A program made the position numbers and the translations under genes. Below the pieces are notes generated by a model that had not been told where the DNA came from, did not search any database, and was given only the letters and a program-made list of their open reading frames with translations. Source: Umbilicaria muhlenbergii (lineage: Eukaryota > Ascomycota > Lecanoromycetes > Umbilicariales > Umbilicariaceae). Taken from it: a stretch of DNA of 64,000 bases. Positions 57,154 to 64,000 of this stretch are shown here, piece after piece (position 1 is the stretch's first letter; every line of letters begins with the position of its first letter). Location: NCBI GenBank assembly GCA_000611775.1, contig KK106981.1:6222312-6286311 (forward strand). Reading direction: 5' to 3'.

Positions 57154-58601
57154 TTACCCCATCAAATCGCAACCCCCCCTCACGACCCCCACCACCGCCC
57201 CCGTCTGCACCACCTCCCCCCCTCCCCCGCTAAGTCGATACTCGACCTCCGCCAGCCCCTCCAGCCACGCGATCCTCGTCTGCGGCGGCACCTCCAACCG
57301 CGCCAAGCCTTCGCTGAGCGCGGTGATGATATCAGCGAGCGCGAGTCCTTTGGTCGTTTTCAGGATGTTGATGGTTGAGAGGCAGGAAGTGACGTCGGGG
57401 GTGGAGAGGAGCGTGGATTGGATGAGGGCGATGTCGGAGGGGTGCGGCGCGGCGATGCAGTCGTAGATTGTGGTGTTCGTTATGGGGGCGCGGAGGATGG
57501 TGCTGGGGGAGGGCGGGGGGGCGTTTTTGATGTGGAGAGGTGTGCCTGGTGGGGGAGGGGAGGGTTAGCGGGGGTTTATATTATGGGAAGATGGGCCGGG
57601 GAAGTGGGGGGAGGGAGGGGGCGTACTGCTTGCGTGACATGCTTGCAGCACGTTCAGTGCGCGGCGCATGTCCCCTTTACTTAGTCGCACTAGACTTTCT
57701 ATGGCTTCTTCTTCGATCTTCACGCCCTCTTGCTCGATCACCCGGTCCACCAGGCCTCGGATGTCGGCTTCTTTGAGCGGACTGAATCGGAAGCGCGTAC
57801 ATCTTGATAGGAGCGCGGGAGAGAGTTTGTGCGTGTAATTGGCGATAATGCAGAAGCGTGTGTTGGCGGTGTACTTTTCCATTATGCGTCGGAGGGCCAT
57901 TTGAGCGGTCGAGGTCATGGCGTCTGCTTCGTCGAGGATGATGAGTTTGTAGGCACCGAGGGTAGGGGTGTCGCCGGCTTTCGGGAGGGCGGAGAAGATC
58001 TGTTTCGTGCCTTGGGAAGGGGTGGTTATGGTCAGCTTATATGTGGGGTATCGATGCTCTGAGCTGGCAGGTACCTACTTGCAAATGTCTTGATCTGTTC
58101 TCGAACTACCTCGATACCTCTGTCGTCACTGGCATTGAGCTCGAGAACCATTTGCCGCATGTTTTTGTTACCGTATATTCTCCGTGCCAGCGCGAGGATT
58201 GTGGATGTCTTGCCCGTTCCGGGAGGCCCGTAAAGGAGAAGATGTGGTAATCGCTTTGCGCCATACAGTCAGCTTTTGGGGTTTATCGGAGAGACGGTTG
58301 GGCAGCAAACATTCGTGTCGACGAACTTGTTGATGGTAGTCAGGATGTCTTGATGTCCTGACACATCGTCTAAGGTATCTGGCCTGTACTTTTCTACCCT
58401 TATGAGCTTGGGTCAGCATCCCATCTAGCCGTCCGGTAGTATGTGCCCATACCATGGTAGACTATCCTCAGCCTCTACCGGCAAATTTGCAGCGCTTCTT
58501 TTGCCCTTTGTGTTTGTGTTGTCTGAGTTGAACATGATCGAGTCTTTGATAGGCGGCGCATCCACATCCATCTTATCCATCTCATCCTCGTAGTCCGACA
58601 T
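57154..58601 (-). CDS. RFC3: replication factor C subunit 3
   Basis: Five exons: 58601-58453, 58398-58311, 58253-58079, 58010-57627, 57545-57154; 395 residues. The N-terminus ([17 protein letters not shown]) is acidic, then [20 protein letters not shown], Walker [19 protein letters not shown]-box segments [20 protein letters not shown], Walker [16 protein letters not shown], sensor 1 [15 protein letters not shown], the arginine-finger motif LSRCTRFRF, sensor 2 [17 protein letters not shown] and the C-terminal collar. Exon 5 starts [16 protein letters not shown]-like, in agreement with the family. The RFC pentamer loads the PCNA clamp on DNA in the nucleus. Intron 2 has an unusual GTTTGC donor but exact phase. 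A possible MCB site lies about 200 bp upstream. Confidence 0.95.
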
Positions 58602-59276
58602 CTTCAGCGCCGAGTTGGAGAGCGTTGCAGGGCTGCGAGGGAGCGAGGAGCGTCGTGGTCAATTGCGTCCGGGAAGCCGTAGAATCACGATGTTGTTGGG
58701 TCTCTGTTCCCGTGTAAGTACGCTGCTATGAATCCTTCAGTTCCGTGGACAGTCGTTGGGGTGTCATCAATAATTGAATGTCTTGGCATCGAATAACGCG
58801 AACGCGTATATAGGGTTTCATAAGCGCGCTACTGGCGACCCAGCTTTATTAGATCATCCGATTGTAAGGATCTTATCTGGCAGATCGTCACCTTCGTCGC
58901 CATTGCGACTGTTGTGCGCAGTCTCAATATAATGTATCGGTACCTTCACATTCAAATAGCCGTAGCTCCTGTAATGCTAATAGAGAGTGAACACCTCGTC
59001 TCCCATATTTGATTGATTCGACCGTTGCTTTGAATCTGTATCTGCCTTAACCCTGAACAGTTGGAAGGCCAGCCCTTGTAACTGTCAAATAAGGTATCTT
59101 GTCGCTATGCCGTATGCCATTATGTAACATAAGACATCAATAAATAAACCCAACCAAACTAACCCGAGGAAAGCGCCCGCAGGTAGGTTGTCCCTTCCCA
59201 CTGAAAACAACTGGCATTGCATGAAAATCTCCCCATCCCATGAGAGTGAGCAGAGTGAACGATGCAATGGATGCTC
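58602..59276. other. RFC3 upstream region
   Basis: RFC3 promoter and 3' UTR of the Sec14-like gene. ACGCGT and TATATA words near 58802-58812; otherwise nothing recognised. Confidence 0.45.
58802..58807. promoter_or_regulatory. MluI cell-cycle box (ACGCGT) upstream of RFC3
   Basis: ACGCGT is the site of the MBF (Mbp1-Swi6) factor that drives G1/S expression of DNA replication genes in yeasts. It lies 201 bp before the RFC3 ATG, directly next to a TATATA word. Position and target gene fit, but a six-base word may occur by chance. Confidence 0.45.
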
Positions 59277-60590
59277 TTAGACGTGCCCATTAGCAACCTT
59301 CTCGATCGCACGCACATGTAACGTCGCAATCGGATCCCTTCTCTGCTGCCCATTCACACTCCCGACAGCCACCGCCACCTGATCCTGGCCCTCTCCATTC
59401 ACCCACATCAACGGTCCTTGCGGAAAGGTATCAAGCCCCGGCACCGCCCATTCTAGTTGCTGGTTGAGCGTATTGTCAAAGATGGGACTCATCCCAAACT
59501 CGAACGGTAGTTCACCGCCGTACTTTTTGGGGATATTGGCTGGGTCGATGAACTTCTCGAGTGTGGGCCTGACGTTGTGGGCGGAAAGGACGAAGATCTT
59601 GGAGACGGTGATAGGGTCGAACCAGCGTTTGATCCAGCCCCAGACCGTGGGGAAGAAGGAAGGCGCCCCGACAATCTATGAGTGCATTAGAGACGGTCAA
59701 GGAGCGTGCTGTGAGGCACACAGAGAAGTATGAGGGGCACATACGAATATACGGTCGAGGGTCTCAGGGTAATGGGCGGTAGCAAGCGTACTAGCTTCTT
59801 GCATATGGCCTTTCAGATTCCAAAACTGCCTCAGCCCCACACCTTGTATATCGACGATGTTATTTGACTGCGATATTGGCGTCTCTGGATTTGGTCTATC
59901 GGATAGAGATGAACATAGAGGCATGATAAATCGTGTCAGATTCTCATAAAGCGCGAAGAGTCGGAGCATTTTAGAATGCGACGCTGAGGTAGATTTGGTA
60001 TACGCAGTGATAGCTTTGGAATTGAGGTGTCCGACATCGAAGACATAAACGGGCATGCCACGCTTATCACGACGTCCAGTCCATTGGGGATACTGTGGGG
60101 ATTAGGGCTACGCTGAGGTGGTGTCCAGAACGTGTCGAAACTTACAAGCCTTCTGCATTCCTCGTAATCTTTGACATCTATGGTCTCATAGAGCTGCTCG
60201 AGCTTGTTTTCCTTGCGCCAGATCTCCGTGTCTTCGAATTGCTTGTATGCATCTTGGGGAATAAATCTTCGAGCTCGTAGATATCGTCTAAAGACCAGTC
60301 AGACCCTGTATAGAGGACGAGACTGTTTCTCGAACTTTGACGATGAGCTTGACTTACAAGAGTGTAGCGTCGTCGTGACTAGCCGGGCTTTGGCCATCAG
60401 CTGGCCTGTAGAAGCCTTTCTGTGTGATCAGCTGCTTGAAGGAATCGAGCGCGTCTTGCTCTGCAGGTTCTAAATGTCCTAGATGTTGTGCGGGAAACGA
60501 AGGCAGGCCCGTATTGGTTCGGCTTAGGGACTCCCTAGTGGATACCTTCGTAACCGGATTCGTAGGGACTTTGGACACTGGTGCTGCCAT
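59277..60590 (-). CDS. Sec14-type CRAL-TRIO lipid-binding protein
   Basis: Four exons: 60590-60358, 60287-60146, 60092-59745, 59675-59277 (introns 70, 53 and 69 nt); 373 residues. The CRAL-TRIO N-lobe is seen as ATLLRYLRARRFIPQDAYKQ followed by FEDTEIWRKENKL. The lipid-binding lobe follows: YPQWTGRRDKRGMPVYVFDV, DIQGVGLRQFWNLKGHMQEA, TAHYPETLDRIFIVGAPSFF, PTVWGWIKRWFDPITVSKIF and FIDPANIPKKYGGELPFEFG. These match Sec14 and its close relatives, which exchange phosphatidylinositol with another lipid and support phosphoinositide synthesis at the Golgi. Compared with yeast Sec14 it has a 50-residue N-terminal extension and a C-terminal extension (residues from about 320). Which Sec14 paralogue it is cannot be decided here. 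Confidence 0.9.
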
Positions 60591-61029
60591 CTCTGCGGAC
60601 GTTGGTGGTCAAGGTTCACGAGGATTGAGGCAGCGACAGGTAATTAGTTCGGCTGTATCTTATACGTTCGTCTCGAAACGAGTGACACAGAGGTAAGATG
60701 ACATGATGCCAAGGCGGACAGCAATGGGGGCTTCAATCCTTCATAATCAGATTTATCAGATCAGCCCGATTGTCGGTCGGCATCGGCTGCATACCTCTTC
60801 CGTCACAAGCAACGCCCCGAGGCCGAGCCTGCCGAGCCTGCCTAAACCTGAACAGATCAAGCGCCACGGCCGCCCCAGCCTTACCGTGCGACAGCAGCAC
60901 GAGCCGATGCTTTCCCTGAGCAGCCAGAGTGAATTGTAGCTCAGTCGACATCTCCAATATACTCAAGACCCAGGCAAGAGCCGTCATCAACAGATCATAC
61001 CCAACCCACACCACCTCCTCCTCCCCACC
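60591..61029. other. divergent promoter region, Sec14-like / GET5
   Basis: The two genes start 439 bp apart and point away from each other. GAGCCTGCC is repeated around 60825-60845. No gene seen. Confidence 0.4.
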
Positions 61030-61710
61030 ATGACCGAACTCGCCTTCGCCAAATCCTTCCTCTCAACCCTCGACTCCCGCCCCATCAAGCTCCCCTCCGA
61101 CCACATCTCCGACCCCAAGACCTTCGAGCCCAAAGGCCCCTACACCCTCCCTCGCATGCCCAACACCATGACCAAGCGCCCGTACCTCTCCTCCGCCTCC
61201 GCCTCCTCCCCAACCAATCCCGGTGCCGCCCCCACCATCTCCATCTCCCTCAAATCCCTCCGCAACCCGCCCATCGATCTCCGGTTATCGGGCCAGAGCC
61301 CCGGCACCAGTATACATGACTTGAAAGTCGCGGTGGCGGAGAACTTGGGAGAGAAGGGGACGGAGAAGATCCGCGTGCTGTATAAGAAGAAGCCATGCGC
61401 GGATAGCAAGACGATTGGGGATGTTGTGGGCGAGGCGATTACGGGGGAGGTGGAGTTTGCGGTTATGATTATTGGATGGACGGCGTCGCAAGTGCCTGAT
61501 GTCACGGAGGCGGCGGCGGTGGGGGCGGATACGGTGATGGGCGAGGCGCCGGTGGCGCAGGGCATGAGTGGGGAGGCGGTGGTGAATACGGATGAGTTCT
61601 GGGAGGATTTAAAGGGCTGGCTGTTGCAGAGGGTGAGGGACGAGGGCGTCGCGGCGGAGGCGCTGGGGTGTTTCAAGCAGGGCTGGCAGGCGGGGAGGGC
61701 GCCGCGTTGA
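61030..61710 (+). CDS. GET5: Get5 (Mdy2), ubiquitin-like protein of the tail-anchored insertion pathway
   Basis: 226 residues, single exon. The N-terminal segment MTELAFAKSFLSTLDSRPIK is the Get4-binding part typical of filamentous-fungal Get5. A ubiquitin-like domain occupies about 68-150 (ISLKSLRNPPIDLRL, SIHDLKVAVAENLG, KIRVLYKKKPCADSKTIGDV, EVEFAVMIIG); in the family it binds Sgt2. The C-terminal dimerisation segment reads DEFWEDLKGWLLQRVRDEG followed by VAAEALGCFKQGW. Get5 with Get4 passes tail-anchored membrane proteins from Sgt2 to Get3 in the cytosol. The last nucleotides are GC-rich compared with neighbours. No intron is evident. Confidence 0.85.
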   Translation: MTELAFAKSFLSTLDSRPIKLPSDHISDPKTFEPKGPYTLPRMPNTMTKRPYLSSASASSPTNPGAAPTISISLKSLRNPPIDLRLSGQSPGTSIHDLKVAVAENLGEKGTEKIRVLYKKKPCADSKTIGDVVGEAITGEVEFAVMIIGWTASQVPDVTEAAAVGADTVMGEAPVAQGMSGEAVVNTDEFWEDLKGWLLQRVRDEGVAAEALGCFKQGWQAGRAPR

Positions 61711-62031
61711 AAGAGATTTGTCTTAAAGTTTTTAGACATATGGGATTGGTACATAACTTATGATGGGAAATGAAACATTCGTGTTATTTGTCCTGGGTGC
61801 AGGGAGTTCCAACAGGGTTTGCTTCGATATTGTCAGCAACGTATCCTGCGTCTCTGAAGCCCTCCACAGTGCAGTGCCCTCACCGGTGAAGTAGGGCCAA
61901 GGCATGCGCTTGTAGAGTTTTCCATAGGCCTTTTACCGACAAAGTGAGATAAAGCATTGAATCTATGTAGTGCCGCTTGGCACCCACGGCCCGGTCAAAC
62001 CATCAGTCGTCCACTCATTAAACCCCTTCGC
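61711..62031. other. convergent intergenic region GET5 / cofilin
   Basis: 3' regions of both genes. Nothing else recognised. Confidence 0.45.
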
Positions 62032-62794
62032 CTAGCGTCTACCCTTGGTGATATCCTTCAGGATCGTGTCGTACTCAATTTCGTCGTCACGGTTGGCTTG
62101 TATCTCCGCAGCAATACCGTTGAGTGCGTTCTTCAGAGCCTCCTTCGACGAAGCGTATGTCATGCGGGGCTAGTTATCCAGTCAGCGGAGGAGTTGAAAA
62201 TGCACACTGGGGTTGAAGGAACTTACGAAGACCAGTGTACCCTCGTCTGGTGACCAAGAGATGAAGGTGATCTTGCTCCTAATACCCCGTTAGCACCTCC
62301 AGTCCTTTCAGAACGTTTCTCCAATCTACGACTTACCTCTTGCCCTCACCAGCTTCAAGCTCATACTGGAAGTCGTACACGGCATACCGCGGTCCCTTGC
62401 CCTCTTTCCCTTTGTAGCTGGCCTTGGCGTTCATGAGCTTTGACTGGAAAGTCTCCCAATCGCCATCTGACGACGTCTCTTCGACAACGATTTCTTTGTA
62501 GTCGTCTGACAACTTGTAGATGATATATTTAACCGCACCTCTGCCGAGTTTAAGCTCGTTGAAGGTGGAGATGCACTCGGGTGCTACGGAGACGCTGCAG
62601 GAGTATAAGATATCAGCATGGTCGGCCAGAGGGCGGAGGAGTATCTCGAGCGAACGGCGAAAGGTTGGTTTTGGAAGTTCTCAGGCCACGATCGGCTTGT
62701 GGGAGGTTACGTACCCGGATTTACTCTATCGCGAAGAGATTAGTCTACGAGCACATGCGCGAGTGTGTTGCGATAGAGGGAGCCGACTTACCAT
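62032..62794 (-). CDS. COF1: cofilin / actin-depolymerising factor, with an 11-nt micro-exon
   Basis: Five coding exons: 62794-62792 (just ATG), 62725-62715 (11 nt), 62594-62337, 62278-62227, 62169-62032; 153 residues. The micro-exon AGTAAATCCGG, flanked by GATAG and GTACGT, supplies the residues that turn ATG plus exon 3 into MSKSGVSVAPECISTFNELK. Other ADF-homology marks: AVKYIIYKLSDDYKEIVVEE, RYAVYDFQYELEAGEGKRSK, ITFISWSPDEGTLVFPRMTY and ASSKEALKNALNGI. Cofilin binds and severs actin filaments and works opposite Arp2/3, whose Arpc3 subunit is also in this window. Splitting the start codon region into tiny exons is common in fungal cofilin genes; here both splice sites of the micro-exon are canonical and no other ATG would give the conserved N-terminus. 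Confidence 0.92.
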
Positions 62795-63429
62795 GTCTGC
62801 GGAGAGCCTAGAGTATTCAAGCAGCAGACCTTAGGGGAGTCGAAAGAATGCTGTGCGCAAGAAGCTCGTCAGCCGTAAGCAGTAGACGGAAGAGGGATGC
62901 GATGTTGAAGACTGGAGCCTAGAGGCCTGAAGGTAATATGCCGAGGCGCAGAATAGCAGGTAGCAGTTTTGTGGACCTACTGGGGATGATAAGACGATAG
63001 CAGGGAGGTGGTTGAGGGTTGAATGTTCTCGTGCCTGAAAGCTCTTGCAGCAATACTTCTGTTGATTCTGCAGTTGGTGGGGCGAAAGTTAGCGCCAAGC
63101 CCCCTGTCACTGGTGTTGCGCTTCCTGATACTCGTCCTACGTACTAGATTTCTCATTTCTACTGATTGCGATAACAAGCTCTTCACCAACAAGATGAACA
63201 AGATGAGCAGTATGAATACTCTGATCTTATCGCTTCATGCATGTCTCTTATTACAGGTGTCATTGATATTGTACATTGTAAGCCGCTTTTGGAATGCTAT
63301 TTAGAAGGACAAGATGCGAAGAGAGCCCGAGTGGAGTGACTCACAGAGAAGATGATACAACGCCGGAAGGCGTAACGAGGTATACAGAATAGGCCTGAGG
63401 ACAGAAAGATAGCGACGGAAGTATCACAC
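62795..63429. other. intergenic region cofilin / HSP60
   Basis: Cofilin promoter and HSP60 3' UTR. No gene recognised. Confidence 0.4.
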
Positions 63430-64000
63430 TTAGAACATTCCACCGCCACCCATCCCGCCCATACCACCCATACCGCCCATGCCACCCATGCCACCGCCTG
63501 GCGGGCCCTTCTCTTCTGGAGCTTCTGTAATAGCCACTTCTGTTGTACCCAGTAGAGATGCTACTCCACTGGCATCGACGAGCGCTGTGCGGACAACCTT
63601 GAACGGATCGACAATACCCGAAGCGATCATATCGACGTACTCGCCTTTCGCGCTGTCGAAACCCTTGTTGAAGTCGGAGGCGAACTCATCTGTAAGTTTT
63701 CCTACCACGACGCTACCCTCATGCCCAGCATTCTCAACAATCATCCGCGCTGGTCGGGTGATAGCACTCTTGATAATGTTCACGCCGAGTTGCTGGTCGA
63801 AGTTCGTTGGCTTGACGCTACCGAGGGCATTGGCTGCGGCTTTGAGAAGTGCGGTCCCACCACCAGGTAGGATACCCTCCTCCACTGCCGCACGTGTGGC
63901 GTTCAGGGCATCCACCACTCGGTCCTTCTTCTCCCCAACCTCGATTTCTGAGGCTCCACCCACCTTTATCACGGCAACACCACCTGACAGTTTGGCTAGA
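63430..64000 (-). CDS. HSP60: mitochondrial chaperonin Hsp60, C-terminal part (runs off the right edge)
   Basis: About the last 190 residues of a group I chaperonin; the rest lies beyond the window. Visible: [40 protein letters not shown] and [19 protein letters not shown], all from the equatorial domain that binds ATP, then [33 protein letters not shown], and the flexible tail of repeated GGM units ending in MGGGGMF, which projects into the folding cavity. It folds imported proteins in the mitochondrial matrix with Hsp10 and is a standard Hsf1 target; its promoter is not in view. Confidence 0.97.
   Translation of the reverse strand, partial: LAKLSGGVAVIKVGGASEIEVGEKKDRVVDALNATRAAVEEGILPGGGTALLKAAANALGSVKPTNFDQQLGVNIIKSAITRPARMIVENAGHEGSVVVGKLTDEFASDFNKGFDSAKGEYVDMIASGIVDPFKVVRTALVDASGVASLLGTTEVAITEAPEEKGPPGGGMGGMGGMGGMGGMGGGGMF

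Noticed and set aside
57500-57545. Suspected frameshift in the cytosine run of RFC3 exon 5
   Set aside because: A recount of the run (seven bases) keeps the frame and gives the family sequence [10 protein letters not shown].

Overview
The window looks like nuclear DNA of a filamentous ascomycete (Pezizomycotina). Most genes carry several short GT-AG introns of about 47-90 nt, and the recognisable proteins are fungal forms: plasma-membrane H+-ATPase, Hsf1, Snt1, Get5, a MATH/USP-like protein, and CorA-like and NB-ARC/TPR proteins. The class within Pezizomycotina cannot be settled by eye. Gene models below were spliced by hand from donor, branch and acceptor signals, reading-frame phase and family motifs. 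Every multi-exon model called a CDS closes in frame, but none has been checked against transcripts. I saw no retroelement, CRISPR array or tRNA gene.

Layout. 0-5 kb: a CorA-like transporter, then about 2 kb of recent tandem duplications around two small low-complexity genes (an MGCC-starting, probably lipidated protein and an Arg/Gly/Ser-rich protein). 5-21 kb: a DCAF4-like WD40 protein, an NADP-dependent MDR reductase, a 2.5-kb upstream region leading to PMA1, Hsf1, and the spliceosomal cyclophilin Cwc27. 22-32 kb: an accessory, partly decayed island of lower gene density. It holds a broken DUF1772-like gene, a 0.64-kb TA-flanked element with terminal inverted repeats, an internally deleted CorA-like gene, an 11-exon amidase with one non-canonical splice donor, and a frame-broken hydrolase/NB-ARC/TPR gene.

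32-64 kb: a dense block of housekeeping genes. These are a MINDY-type deubiquitinase ending in a CaaX box, Trm6 (tRNA m1A58), Arpc3 (Arp2/3 complex), Nop2 (rRNA m5C), a 1480-residue MATH / dead-USP / MORN / RING protein, deoxyhypusine synthase, Snt1 (Set3 complex, very long polyglutamine), Rfc3, a Sec14-type CRAL-TRIO protein, Get5, cofilin (with an 11-nt micro-exon), and the 3' part of mitochondrial Hsp60 running off the right edge.

The core genes are unrelated in pathway and simply adjacent, often as divergent or tail-to-tail pairs. Recurrent themes are ubiquitin and protein quality control (DCAF4-like, MINDY, MATH-USP-RING, Get5, Hsf1, Hsp60) and actin (Arpc3, cofilin). The most unusual items are the predicted pseudo-deubiquitinase fused to MORN repeats and a RING finger, the amidase intron with a GA donor, the exact 90-bp coding duplication in the MGCC gene, and the decayed 22-32 kb island with its small transposon.
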